A DNA stretch of 64,000 nt from Parabacteroides gordonii MS-1 = DSM 23371 (GCF_000969825.1 NZ_KQ033919.1:1588173-1652172), one strand, 5' to 3'; shown: positions 1 through 8,683, counted from the first letter of the stretch. Notes: generated by a model from the letters alone, not told the origin. A program made the numbers and translations.

Positions 1-56
1 TCATACTGATTGATTTTAAATGATTAATAAAAAATGTTCGAACCTTACCACCCTCC

Positions 57-527
57 TTACAACTCCTCCTGCCGCAACAACCCGTCGACCAGCGGAGCGA
101 TCTGCCGTGCAATCCGGGTAAGCATTTCCTCATAAGCAGCCCTGTTGTCACCGTTCACTTCACTGATGTAGCGGCTGTAAGCGATCTCACGGGCATAGGC
201 TGCAGGGAAGTTGCTTACGGTGGCGGCCGGGCGGTAGGCCGTGGATATGAGGCGGGCGAAATCGAGAAAGCTGTTTTCAGCGGTATCATAGCGGCGAAAT
301 AAAAGGCCGTTTTTCCCCTGGTCGGTCTTGCCGCCATGCCAGTAGGCGTTGACGACACCGTAACCCGTCAGTCCGAAAAAGTTATTATACTCCTGCGCCA
401 GCGTGCTCTCACCCCAGCCGCTCTCGATGGCCGACTGTGCGAGGATGACGACCGGATTGATCCGGTACAGATTCCCCGCCATACGTGCGGCGGGGAAATA
501 AAATTCTACAAATCTCTGTTTGTCCAT
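57..527 (-). CDS. glucosaminidase-domain protein (peptidoglycan hydrolase)
   Basis: A 156-residue protein that is essentially one glucosaminidase domain of the FlgJ/LytG type (GH73-like). Such enzymes cut N-acetylglucosaminyl bonds in peptidoglycan. The hallmark helix is visible at about residues 28-48: VVILAQSAIESGWGESTLA has the catalytic Glu in AIESGWG, followed by NNFFG. No signal peptide is apparent, so export or phage-like release would need another route. It lies 22 bases downstream of the HU-like gene on the same strand and is probably co-transcribed. In many Bacteroidales an HU-like gene is followed by an amidase; here a glucosaminidase occupies that place. The family call is firm; the biological role is unknown. 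Confidence 0.8.
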   Translation of the reverse strand: MDKQRFVEFYFPAARMAGNLYRINPVVILAQSAIESGWGESTLAQEYNNFFGLTGYGVVNAYWHGGKTDQGKNGLLFRRYDTAENSFLDFARLISTAYRPAATVSNFPAAYAREIAYSRYISEVNGDNRAAYEEMLTRIARQIAPLVDGLLRQEEL

Positions 528-549
528 TGGTAAATAGGGTTAGCGGTTA

Positions 550-999
550 TTATTCGATTACAGGACGATCGTCTTCCCCACCACCGGCGGGCGGAGTGGT
601 AGGCGTGAGGGTCGTACGTTCCCCTTTGACCGTTTGCGTCATGTTACGCAAGAGGGAGCCGGGCCGGAAACGCAGGCGGGGCTTCTTTAGTAATGTGGAT
701 GAAAAATCATCTTCAGTGACACTCCCTTTGCTGCCGAGCAGTAACTGGAAGTTGCCGAGTTCCCCAAATTGCACCATCTCCCCGCGCCCGAGCGCCTTTG
801 CCGCAAACAGGTTCATACGGTCGAGAACCAGTTTGACATCGCCACTCGAAGCCGTGGAACTCTCTGCGATCAGTTCACATAACTCTTCAAACGAACAGGT
901 ACGGGTTGCCCGCGTCTGCGCATAATAGAGTTTCTCTTTTCCTGCTTCTACATTCTTACTCATGTTCTTTCTCAGAACCAAATGATACTTTACTGCCAT
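550..999 (-). CDS. HU-family DNA-binding protein
   Basis: A 149-residue protein of the Bacteroidetes HU-like group. The N-terminal part (about 1-120) has the helix pair and the beta-arm region seen in HU/IHF proteins, including GEMVQFGELGNFQL, comparable to the GF.V...GtF segment of HU. The C-terminal 25 residues are a low-complexity Pro/Thr/Gly/Asp tail. Proteins of this kind are common beside DUF4248, amidase and VapE/primase genes in Bacteroidales; their target DNA is not known. It is divergent from the DUF4248 gene, and a 16-bp palindrome lies in the intergenic space. Likely co-transcribed with the glucosaminidase. Confidence 0.8.
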   Translation of the reverse strand: MAVKYHLVLRKNMSKNVEAGKEKLYYAQTRATRTCSFEELCELIAESSTASSGDVKLVLDRMNLFAAKALGRGEMVQFGELGNFQLLLGSKGSVTEDDFSSTLLKKPRLRFRPGSLLRNMTQTVKGERTTLTPTTPPAGGGEDDRPVIE

Positions 1000-1032
1000 A
1001 ACGTGATTGTTTTTAATGATTAATGAATTGTG

Positions 1033-1048
1033 TTGTAATTAATTACAA
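1033..1048. promoter_or_regulatory. perfect 16-bp palindrome, possible operator
   Basis: TTGTAATT followed by its exact reverse complement AATTACAA lies 34 bases upstream of the HU-like start codon, in the divergent gap between the HU-like and DUF4248 genes. It could be a binding site for a dimeric regulator, perhaps the HU-like protein itself. This is inferred from position and symmetry only; AT-rich palindromes also arise by chance. Confidence 0.35.
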
Positions 1049-1193
1049 TATAAAGATACGACAACCGGGCACCCCTGCTGATGCCCAATGTGACCGAACG
1101 TGACAAGACAGCACTTTATTTCGTTTAAATCCATTCAAAGCCTTGTTATTCTTATCTTTAATGCGTATATTTATAGAAACAAACAACGATATC

Positions 1194-1418
1194 ATGGAAC
1201 AAAAAGCATTCGTCATCCGCGCCTACGGTGTCGGCGAACTGGCCGGACTATACAACCCCCATCTTTCCCATCGCGGAGCCGTCATGCAACTCCGCCGCTG
1301 GATCAACCATCATGGCATCCTCAAAGAAAAGCTAGCCGCCCTGGGCTACCATCCCGGCATACGTTGCTTCACCCCGAAACAGGTGGCCTGTATCGTAGAA
1401 CATTTAGGGGAACCTTGA
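1194..1418 (+). CDS. DUF4248 family protein
   Basis: A 74-residue protein from the ATG at 1194 (MEQKAFVIRAYGVGELAGLY). A further in-frame ATG at 1143 would add 17 AT-rich-encoded residues, but the 1194 start follows a typical Bacteroidetes leader and fits the family. The body YNPHLSHRGAVMQLRRWINHHGILKEKLAALGYHPGIRCFTPKQVACIVEHLGEP matches DUF4248, a small domain that looks like a helix-turn-helix reader of unknown function found next to HU-like proteins. It is divergent from the HU-like gene and convergent with the VapE-like gene. The 230 bases to that gene hold no supported gene. Confidence 0.75.
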   Translation: MEQKAFVIRAYGVGELAGLYNPHLSHRGAVMQLRRWINHHGILKEKLAALGYHPGIRCFTPKQVACIVEHLGEP

Positions 1419-1650
1419 ACACGAACTAGAAAATAGGGGTCGGGAGCTATTTTATTTCGGACGGGGGCGGAAGCAGGCAGGACGGGAGCTATGGCGAGGG
1501 TGGACGTGGTGAAGGTTGGGGGATGGGTTCCCGTGACTTCTGTATGGTAGCGGGAGCTTTTATAACGTGGGATAACGGGAATTATGGATAGTCCACATAC
1601 AGAAGTTTACGGAAAAGCGATCTTTCCTCCACCACCTCCACCCCGTCGGT

Positions 1651-3801
1651 TCAGAAAGGAAGAGAAGGGTCGGGAGATTTGGTGTCATCGCGGGGATTTT
1701 GCGGGGTGCTATCCGGCTGGTTTTCCGGCGTTTGTTCATTGTTGTTTTCGTAGGAAGTTATTCCCAGCTGCACGGACTTTACTTCGTCGAAGGTTAGCTC
1801 TATCACGGAAAAAAGACGGGTACCGCGACGGATTGTATATTCAAACTCCGCCCTTTTCAGCATCTTACCCAGGTTATTCACATTGATCGGCGTGATAGGC
1901 AAACGCGTCTTTTCGGCTATCTTGGCGATAATCTCGCTGCTGGAAAGCAGTTGCGGATGCTCAAAACGAACCGGTTTACGGAAGAAAGTGTAAAATAACT
2001 CCTCCTCAGGACTCGTCTGCTGGAAAGGCTCGTTGTTACGGTTCACCTCCGCAATGTCGGAATCGGAAAACCAGAACTTGAAACCATCCTTATACAATGC
2101 CAGCGCCTGCGCATAAACACCCTTGTAATCGACCGGGCTCAGGTAGTCGATCCGGCTGGCCTCGAAGCAGAGGAAACGGCGCGAACCGGTGCGGTCGGTC
2201 AGCACCTGGCTGTCGTTGACCGTGGCAGCAAAGGAAGCGCGGCGGTCGTACGTCTCGGCGTTATGGGCATAGGCACGGCGTTCGCGTACGTAATTTTTCG
2301 TGATCATCGCCTTCAGGCGGTTCAGCTCCATGCGGCTCTGCCCCGATAGCTCGTCGAGGACGATCAGGATGCAGTCGCTCAACAAGAGGGAACTGTCTTT
2401 CGAAGCCGGATCAAGGTTGCCGGAGTAGGTGTAGCGGCGCAGTTCGGGCGGTACCAGGTTGCGGCACCAGGTGGTCTTACCCAATCCCTGGTCGCCACTC
2501 AGCAGCAAGACCGTGTGGTTCTCCTTCCCCTCGTCTATCGCACAGGCCACCACTGCCACGAGCCATTTGCGAAGGCAGTTCAACCAATATTCGGGGCGGT
2601 TGGTACTGACGGTCGCTGCCAGCCGGGCGATATGGTCGGTCTCCCCGTCCCAGGCAGGCAGTTTACCGAAATAAGATTTGAACGGGTCGTATTCCTTGCT
2701 GAAATCGGAATGGATCACCGAGCGCAATTCCGAGATCTTACAGAAGATACCCTGCAATTGCAGGTTGCACCAGACCGTATTCTCCCAATAATCGGTGACG
2801 GGAAGATACTCTTTATACCGTTTCCGCTTCTCCCGGTATTCGATCATACCGCGCACCACATTCTTACGCAACATAAAATACTCCGACAGGTATTGTTGTA
2901 TCATTTCCACCTTTTTGCCGTTCACCTTCTGGGGAAGGGTGTTGTATTCCTCCCGGTTGTTGCAGGCGCTCGCCACCGCGTTATTGCATTCTTCGGACGA
3001 GAGATCAGCGAAATTGGCCGTACAATAGTCCACCAGGTTCTGCGCAGGGACACCCATACGGTTGCACAGGCAGGCAAAGCGGTAGACATAATTGTTGCGG
3101 TTGCCTTCGCAATAAGCTTCCTGTTTGTCCATCCTTTTGCGGGCAGCGGCCAGTAGCTTCGCAGGATCGGCAGGGACAGCCGCTTTCCTGGGGCGTTTGG
3201 CCTGAGGAGTGAGCAAAGGCAGGCCGTCGGGCAACCCTTCCCCGGTACGCAGCCATCCGGTAAAACGGGGCGAGAGGTATAACTCCGGATCATACGAAAC
3301 GAAACAGAGCCGTCCGGCATCGCTACCCGAAGCGTCGATCTCTACTTTAAGCAGGTCAGTGTACCATTCCTTCAGGGTGTTGTAGATGGCACGGTGGTTG
3401 CGGGGGTGAAGTTCGATATCGACTGCCGTGTAAGCGATAATCTTCAGCCCTCTTGCACCGGGGCTCAGAAAACTGCAAACCGTATAGGGGGCGTCGTTCA
3501 CCTGTTTGCGCAAGCGGGAAATATCAGCAGGGTCGAGGTTGTCGATATCGAGTATCTGCAAGGGGTTATATCCCGTCAGTTGCTCGATGCGGCGGGCGTT
3601 GCGGTAGGTGGCCGATACGGTAAAGGCCGGCAATGCTTTCTTGATGCGTTCGGCAGTCGACGTGTCGCCGGCTTGCAGGGCGGCACGATGGAGATTGACA
3701 GGGACTTCATACTTTCCGCAAAGGATATCGTCGAGAATAGTAAACAGCGGCATATTTCCTCCGCAAATTCTGAAATTGGTAAACAAGGTTGCTTCAATCA
3801 T
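1651..3801 (-). CDS. BT4734-N / VapE-type helicase-like protein
   Basis: A 716-residue protein with two domains. Residues about 25-185 match the BT4734-like N-terminal domain (DIDNL, FLSPGARGLKI, DAGRLCFVSYDPE), which resembles archaeo-eukaryotic primase folds. Residues about 350-600 match virulence-associated protein E (VapE), a P-loop ATPase related to superfamily 3 helicases: Walker A GDQGLGKTT at 436-444, a Walker B-like region CILIVLDELSG, and an arginine-rich sensor segment ending in NDSQVLTDRTGSRRFLCFE. VapE proteins are typical of mobile islands and phages and act in replication. The C-terminal tail is polar. The start at 3801 is supported by alignment with the N-terminus of the DUF3987 protein at 31890. 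It lies downstream of surface protein A and a small gene on the same strand. Confidence 0.82.
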   Translation of the reverse strand: MIEATLFTNFRICGGNMPLFTILDDILCGKYEVPVNLHRAALQAGDTSTAERIKKALPAFTVSATYRNARRIEQLTGYNPLQILDIDNLDPADISRLRKQVNDAPYTVCSFLSPGARGLKIIAYTAVDIELHPRNHRAIYNTLKEWYTDLLKVEIDASGSDAGRLCFVSYDPELYLSPRFTGWLRTGEGLPDGLPLLTPQAKRPRKAAVPADPAKLLAAARKRMDKQEAYCEGNRNNYVYRFACLCNRMGVPAQNLVDYCTANFADLSSEECNNAVASACNNREEYNTLPQKVNGKKVEMIQQYLSEYFMLRKNVVRGMIEYREKRKRYKEYLPVTDYWENTVWCNLQLQGIFCKISELRSVIHSDFSKEYDPFKSYFGKLPAWDGETDHIARLAATVSTNRPEYWLNCLRKWLVAVVACAIDEGKENHTVLLLSGDQGLGKTTWCRNLVPPELRRYTYSGNLDPASKDSSLLLSDCILIVLDELSGQSRMELNRLKAMITKNYVRERRAYAHNAETYDRRASFAATVNDSQVLTDRTGSRRFLCFEASRIDYLSPVDYKGVYAQALALYKDGFKFWFSDSDIAEVNRNNEPFQQTSPEEELFYTFFRKPVRFEHPQLLSSSEIIAKIAEKTRLPITPINVNNLGKMLKRAEFEYTIRRGTRLFSVIELTFDEVKSVQLGITSYENNNEQTPENQPDSTPQNPRDDTKSPDPSLPF

Positions 3802-3890
3802 AGCGTATAAAATTTAATAGTTATCCGGCTATCCGGTATGAAACGAAGGTACAGGAAACCATTGGATGGCTTCCTGACTTTTTGGTTTTC

Positions 3891-4139
3891 TTATGAAAAA
3901 GCATCGTTCGGAAAATTCTTGTCGATATACTCTTTCACGGCGGCTACCAGGCTGTCGAACTTGAGGTAGTCTTTTTTCTTGTCGTACCTGATCCTGACTA
4001 CTTCGTCGATAGCCCGCAGGAATTTTTTCAGTTTCGACGTACCGTTTACTTTCCACTTCCTGCTGCTCAATAGCGGGTAGATAAGCCTGATAAACTCGTT
4101 TGTCTCGCCACAGAAAATGATCTTTTCCTCCTCTACCAT
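3891..4139 (-). CDS. small hypothetical protein with disrupted start
   Basis: An 82-residue basic protein is readable from the ATG at 4139, but the frame stays open upstream to about 4300 and encodes 46 further residues with good coding character (VEADLINQAIRELREN...). The natural start is probably the ATG at 4288, which is out of frame by one base because of an A8 tract. With nine A residues the product would be 132 residues beginning MKKKVEADL. The C-terminal part (EFIRLIYPLL ... KKFLRAIDEVVRIRYDKKKDYLKFDSL) vaguely recalls RteC-like regulators, but I do not claim membership. It precedes the VapE-like gene by about 90 bases. Confidence 0.5.
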   Translation of the reverse strand: MVEEEKIIFCGETNEFIRLIYPLLSSRKWKVNGTSKLKKFLRAIDEVVRIRYDKKKDYLKFDSLVAAVKEYIDKNFPNDAFS

Positions 4140-4288
4140 ATCTTGTTCGATGATAGCGTGGTCGAGTAGTTTGTTAATACTCCGGCAACTCTTCGTTACT
4201 TCGTGCAGATCTTTTTCAAGTATCTCACAATTTTCCCTTAACTCGCGAATGGCCTGGTTGATCAGGTCTGCTTCTACTTTTTTTTCAT
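4140..4288 (-). other. out-of-frame 5' extension behind ATG-A8 tract
   Basis: On the minus strand an ATG at 4288-4286 is followed by exactly eight A (4285-4278) and then GTAG, so it reads Met-Lys-Lys-Lys-stop. One more A would join it in frame to the open frame that continues into the gene ending at 3891, with no stop in between. The leader before this ATG is AT-rich like other start regions in the window. The same ATG-A8 arrangement with the same frame offset recurs at 31275. Confidence 0.6.
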
Positions 4289-4332
4289 ATACAATTTGTT
4301 TTTAATTTATATGATACAGCCGGATAGCTGCA

Positions 4333-4538
4333 TTTCTAATAACGAAGCCCCGGAGAACGAATCCTCCGAGGCTTGTTTTTGTCTGTTTTTGCTCTTCACA
4401 GAGATCGAACAGAAGAACTTTATTTCATTACTTTAGTATTAATATTGACCGCTTGTTCGCCCTCACGGGATACTTGGTTTATTCTTGTCCGATATCACCA
4501 CGCAGTCAATCTAAAATTTATTGATTATAAATAGTTTC
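4333..4538 (-). repeat. conserved 3' cassette of surface protein A
   Basis: About 200 bases directly after the stop codon of protein A are nearly identical to the sequences following proteins B (31010) and C (61738). Shared blocks in gene sense are TTTATAATCAATAA, a GACTGCG block, CCGTGAGGGCGAACAAG, a block with ATGAAATAAAGTTCTT, GTGAAGAGC, AAACAGAC and a GC-rich hairpin. Non-coding conservation of this extent suggests a structured 3' untranslated region, or a recombination target among the three paralogues. Confidence 0.75.
4345..4374 (-). terminator. hairpin closing the surface protein A transcript
   Basis: An 11-bp stem (AAGCCCCGGAG with CTCCGAGGCTT, one mismatch-type pair) with an 8-base loop ends the 3' cassette. 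The T run is on the plus-strand 3' side (GTTTTT at 4375), so the hairpin may work best against plus-strand transcription. In gene sense it is followed by CGTTATT only. Confidence 0.5.
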
Positions 4539-7500
4539 TTATTTTACGATTGCTTTTACAGCTGCTTCACCTTCTACGGCTACCACTACTACACCGGCAG
4601 GTGCAGAGATTGTAGCGTTGTCAGAAGAAAGAACTGCGTTAGCGATTGTCTGACCAAGAACGTTGCTGATAGTAACTTTCTTACCCTGTGCGCCGTTGAT
4701 AGTTACAACACCGTTACCGGCGATAACTGATACAGAGGAAGCGTTGATACCTTCGTTTGCAGTCGGATTACCTTCGTAATCTTCAGTCATGTTGTAAACG
4801 TCAGCATTCTTGATATTGTCAACCACTACGATCACACCGTTCATCCATTTCAGGTAACCCGGAGTTGTTTTGATCTTACCAGCATCTTTGCCTGTCAGAT
4901 TGAAATCAGCAGTTTCGATAACAAATGACTTAGCTGTTGCATCTACATAACGGAATGCAAACTTAGCTTCGTTGAATGCAGCTGTGTTTACTGTCAATTT
5001 GTTGTTATCGCTGTTAATGATCAGAGTATCTTTGATATGTTTAGCAGGAACGAATGCCAACTTCACATAACCTTCAGTGTTTGTATACGGATTGATACCG
5101 CCATGTTTGTTTGCATCTTCCCATGCAATAGCTGTATCTTTCAGGTTCACCAGGTAACGACCTTCTGTGTAACCTTCAATATCCTGTTCGTGAGAACAAC
5201 CAGGGTTGAAGCCATGTTCCGGACACCATTTACCTGCCGGTACATAGTTAGGTTCAACCATCAACATATACTGAGGACGATAAGTATCTGCAGGAGCATA
5301 AGCGCTATCTACAACCATTGCCGGAGCGATTGCCGGGAACTGAACCTGATTGTTCATACCCAGGAACTGGCCGTTTTCGAACAATACTTCCTTGTTGTTG
5401 CCTTCGCGGAAGATAGAGATTGTATCCAGAGAAGTACCCTGAACTGCATTTTCCAAACGACGATACATTTCATAAGCCAACGGAGCTACTACAAAGCGGT
5501 CGTTTTCTTCTCTTTCATACAGATCGGTAGAAGAAACCAGACCTTTGTTCAATGAAGAACCTGCATAGGCTTTGTTGAAGTCTTTTGATGTGTCAAATGT
5601 GTTGTATCCTGTTGTTTCATCCAGGTCTACCGGACGCAAATTCAAAGTATTGTCTGTATCCAGACGCAGTGTAAACTTCGTTGCTTTAGTTACATCTTTC
5701 GCAGAAGATACATAAGTGATCTTAGAGAAGTCTGCATCAGCAGCCTTTACATACAACGGTTCGTTATATTGGTTCTTGAATGTATAAGAAACCACTTTCA
5801 GTGTATCAAGAACTTCATCATAATTGTTGATAGCAGCGTTGTAATAACCGATTGTGCTAACTACATAAATAGAATCTGTAACAGCATGATCTTTGTCGCG
5901 CTTCTGATCGTGAGCGATTGCTTCATAGATCAAACCTTCTTCCTGATCAATGTTCAAACCGATTACGTGATATTCAGCATCTTTATCTTCACCGTGGTTT
6001 TCAGTAAACCAGGCAGTATTATCGTAAACACCTGCATAAGAACCGATGTTGAAACGTTGCATTTCCAGCTGATCCAGTGTCTTGTAACCATCTGTTGCAG
6101 CGTGGTTAGCAACCGGAGTAATGATGTATTTGTCTGCACCGCTTACGTAAGTATATTCAGAAGTAGTTGTGTAAAGTGAGTTTACACCAACAAATTCGAA
6201 TGTAACTTCCGGAGTTTCACGGTTAGTCAGTACATACTTATCTTTAGCATCGTTCAATGTCAATGCCCATTCGCCTTCCAATACGTTGCGAACTGTCTTG
6301 TTGTATCCATAAGCTGTGTTAGTTTTTCCTGTAGCTACCAGGTAACCTTCAGCTTTTGCATTATCTGCTGAATAGTTGCTGATCTTTTCTACAGTAAAGA
6401 ATTTACCTTTCTGAAGAACATCCTGCCATTTTGCCAATGTACCTGTGCCCAAAGAGAATGTAACAGTTTTAGGACTAGCACCAGCACCCATATATACAGC
6501 ATCAGGAACTTTATAGTAACCTACTGTTCCGGCAGTACCAGTACCAGTTAAAGTCAAAACTACTTCAGAAGGATTTACTTCACCTGCATACGTCTGTGCT
6601 GTAAATACAGCCAGGTCACCATCCTTCATATCAGAAAGCTTATCTACAGTAGTAAAGCCCCAAGCTACAGTACCAGCGCCTTCAATCATATCCTTTCTAC
6701 CAATGATAAACTTTTTACCTGATTTCAAGTTAAAATTGTTACCACCCAGATCAACAACAGTCAGGAAGCCTGTAAACGGATTACCTTTGATATCAGTTTT
6801 ACCATTATCGTAAGAAGCGGTTAATGTAATACCACCGTTTTCGATCTTAGCTAAGTCAGCAGCAGAGATAGCTTGCAGAGTACCTTTTGAGAAGCTGAAA
6901 ACAGCTACGGATTCATCAGAAATAGTACTAGCATTCTTCCAAGCCAAAGTTGTACCTTTAATTGTCAAAAATTCGCCACTGGCTTTTTTTGCTATAAAGC
7001 CATTGCCTTCCTTTACAATATTGAAAGAAACTTCGCTAGCCAGTTTCACCTGAGCATTACCATCGAACAAAGAGTAAGAACCATCTGCATTCAATTTGAT
7101 TGTCAGGGCAGCGTTGCCTACACCTGAATTTTCTAGTGTTCCGTCATTTTTAACAGCTTTTTCAGTAGTAGCATCTCCAGCCGGATTAACATACAACACT
7201 CCAGTCGTTCCGTTTGTCCATGCCAGAGCACCGGCAGGAACCTGAGGAGCTTCAGAAGGGGCGGTTGATGTAAGAGCAAATGTTGATGCATCAGTTACTT
7301 TAGATGATACACCGGAAGAAATGACTGTTGTATAAACCTGATCATTTGCAGCGTTGTTCGCATCCTTTTCAATAGCAGGAGGATTTGTATTTGTAAGAGT
7401 GATTGCAGATGTATTAATCTGACTGATACCATAACCACTTTCACTTACAGACAAAATCTCACCATCAGCAGAAACCGTAAACTTCGCTTTATCCTGCAAG

Positions 7501-8081
7501 CCTAACATAGCAATAGTTGTTCCATCCAGATAGATCACATTTGTTGTTCCTGTACAAACCGCATACTTACCGTCGATTGTTACGTAAACAAAACTACCAT
7601 CAGCAGTTTTTGCATGAAGAGGAGTTGTGGCAATATGAAGGAAAGCATCTGCACCAGATCCATCAGCAAAAGCAGGAGTACCAGTTATTACAAAATCTGT
7701 AGCACCAGAAGTTGCAGTCTTCAATTCTGAAGCTCTAGTAGCGTTTGTAAATAGAGCAGCAGCGGGGGTTCCATCTTCTCCCAAAGCAGCAGTAATAGTA
7801 TTCTGTGTAACGAATTTACCATCATTACTTACGCTCTTTAGTTTAAAATCTGTGCTACCATCAACTATCCATAAGAAGTCATTGCTGGCAGGATCAAATG
7901 CTTTAGTAGACAAAGCTGCACCTTCAGCAGACAAAGCGTTGTCTTTATCTACAGCAACCACATACTTTTGCCCGCTTACGACTTCACCAGCCGCAGTAAC
8001 CTTGTAGATCCCCGCTTCCGCCGTCACAGAATACCCGGCTGCAATAAGAGCAGCCATCATCAGAGATAACTTTTTGTTCAT
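4539..8081 (-). CDS. surface protein A, DUF6383-type, S-layer-like, phase-variable
   Basis: A 1180-residue secreted protein. The start is the ATG at 8081 (MNKKLSLMMAALIAAGYSVTAEAG), a good signal peptide also seen in B and C; the frame upstream is open but crosses the inverted repeat and is not conserved. The body is Thr/Ala/Lys-rich repeats of about 80-150 residues with pairs such as YLVATGK and FTLTNRE. Sequons of the Bacteroidetes O-glycosylation type D(S/T)(A/I/L/V) are frequent (DTISIF, DSAYAP, DTLII). The last 65 residues (VSVIAGNGVVTINGAQGKKV ... VEGEAAVKAIVK) form the DUF6383 domain, which resembles a type IX sorting domain. Expression depends on the invertible promoter at 8160-8367, seen here in the OFF orientation. 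Confidence 0.85.
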   Translation of the reverse strand: MNKKLSLMMAALIAAGYSVTAEAGIYKVTAAGEVVSGQKYVVAVDKDNALSAEGAALSTKAFDPASNDFLWIVDGSTDFKLKSVSNDGKFVTQNTITAALGEDGTPAAALFTNATRASELKTATSGATDFVITGTPAFADGSGADAFLHIATTPLHAKTADGSFVYVTIDGKYAVCTGTTNVIYLDGTTIAMLGLQDKAKFTVSADGEILSVSESGYGISQINTSAITLTNTNPPAIEKDANNAANDQVYTTVISSGVSSKVTDASTFALTSTAPSEAPQVPAGALAWTNGTTGVLYVNPAGDATTEKAVKNDGTLENSGVGNAALTIKLNADGSYSLFDGNAQVKLASEVSFNIVKEGNGFIAKKASGEFLTIKGTTLAWKNASTISDESVAVFSFSKGTLQAISAADLAKIENGGITLTASYDNGKTDIKGNPFTGFLTVVDLGGNNFNLKSGKKFIIGRKDMIEGAGTVAWGFTTVDKLSDMKDGDLAVFTAQTYAGEVNPSEVVLTLTGTGTAGTVGYYKVPDAVYMGAGASPKTVTFSLGTGTLAKWQDVLQKGKFFTVEKISNYSADNAKAEGYLVATGKTNTAYGYNKTVRNVLEGEWALTLNDAKDKYVLTNRETPEVTFEFVGVNSLYTTTSEYTYVSGADKYIITPVANHAATDGYKTLDQLEMQRFNIGSYAGVYDNTAWFTENHGEDKDAEYHVIGLNIDQEEGLIYEAIAHDQKRDKDHAVTDSIYVVSTIGYYNAAINNYDEVLDTLKVVSYTFKNQYNEPLYVKAADADFSKITYVSSAKDVTKATKFTLRLDTDNTLNLRPVDLDETTGYNTFDTSKDFNKAYAGSSLNKGLVSSTDLYEREENDRFVVAPLAYEMYRRLENAVQGTSLDTISIFREGNNKEVLFENGQFLGMNNQVQFPAIAPAMVVDSAYAPADTYRPQYMLMVEPNYVPAGKWCPEHGFNPGCSHEQDIEGYTEGRYLVNLKDTAIAWEDANKHGGINPYTNTEGYVKLAFVPAKHIKDTLIINSDNNKLTVNTAAFNEAKFAFRYVDATAKSFVIETADFNLTGKDAGKIKTTPGYLKWMNGVIVVVDNIKNADVYNMTEDYEGNPTANEGINASSVSVIAGNGVVTINGAQGKKVTISNVLGQTIANAVLSSDNATISAPAGVVVVAVEGEAAVKAIVK

Positions 8082-8159
8082 AAATTTAAATTTTAATATT
8101 AATAATAGTGTTCCTAAAAGCTCTTTAATCTTAGATTCGATACGTTTGGCAATTGTTAA

Positions 8160-8367
8160 ATGACTAGCCAAAACGTTCCTTTTTTCTAGTCATTTTTTGG
8201 AGGGTCAATTACTTTCGTGTAAAAAAGAGGGAATTTCATACTAACTTTGCTATCCGGTTGATAAGAAAGCAGATAGATTAGACAAAATAATTCTTAAAAG
8301 GATTGCAGATTCAAAATTTAGCAATACCTTTGCATGACTAGAAAAAAGGAACGATAAAACTAGTCAT
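8160..8367. promoter_or_regulatory. invertible promoter segment of surface protein A
   Basis: Two 34-bp inverted repeats (8160-8193 and 8334-8367) flank exactly 140 bases. Each reads, from outside in: ATGACTAG, six variable bases, CGTTCC, six T, CTAGTCAT. Only the six variable bases differ (CCAAAA beside the gene, TTTTAT at the far side). Each repeat is itself a dyad: ATGACTAG half-sites 14 bp long around a 6-bp core, the layout of a tyrosine-recombinase crossover site. The enclosed DNA is about 85% like that of the locus at 25776, also 140 bases. DNA inversion would turn the promoter toward the gene. Confidence 0.88.
8303..8332 (+). promoter_or_regulatory. Bacteroidetes-type promoter, facing away from protein A
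   Basis: TTG at 8303-8305, 19 bases, then TACCTTTG at 8325-8332, a full match to the -33/-7 consensus (TTTG, TAnnTTTG). It points rightwards, away from the minus-strand gene. A second -7 match, TAACTTTG at 8242-8249, points the same way. No TAnnTTTG motif points toward the gene between 8082 and 8333. The assembled state is therefore predicted OFF. After inversion the -7 box would lie next to the gene-proximal repeat. Confidence 0.75.
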
Positions 8368-8399
8368 CCATTTTCTGCACCTTACACTTTATTATTCAA

Positions 8400-8505
8400 A
8401 AGATCACACCCCTATTCAGACTACCCCTATTTATATAGATATGTACGCGCATGCGTTTCTTAATACACTGTGTATCAGCACCCATTTTTTCAAGTTTTTG
8501 TAGTC
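8400..8505. repeat. distal flank shared by invertible loci A and B
   Basis: This stretch, read on the minus strand, matches 25641-25770: GAAAAAA, TGCTGATACACAG, TATTA, AACGC..GCG, GTACATAT, TATATAAATAGGGG and TTGAATAATAAAG occur in the same order. With the promoter in the OFF orientation, transcription would run into this DNA. I see no gene here. The remaining 8506-8680 holds nothing else I can identify before the dxs promoter. Confidence 0.6.
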
Positions 8506-8683
8506 TTTTGTTAAAAGGCGGTATTTAGCCCGTTTTCAGGGTGAAAAACAGAAGTTTCAAATATGAAGTTATAGCTGTTTTATTTGCCGTTTGCTTCAGC
8601 AGACGGGCTATCTTTGAAGCCCATTTTAATCATCCTGTCAAAGAAATGCCCGGCTAAAACTATTTTATGTGCCGTTAATTCTT

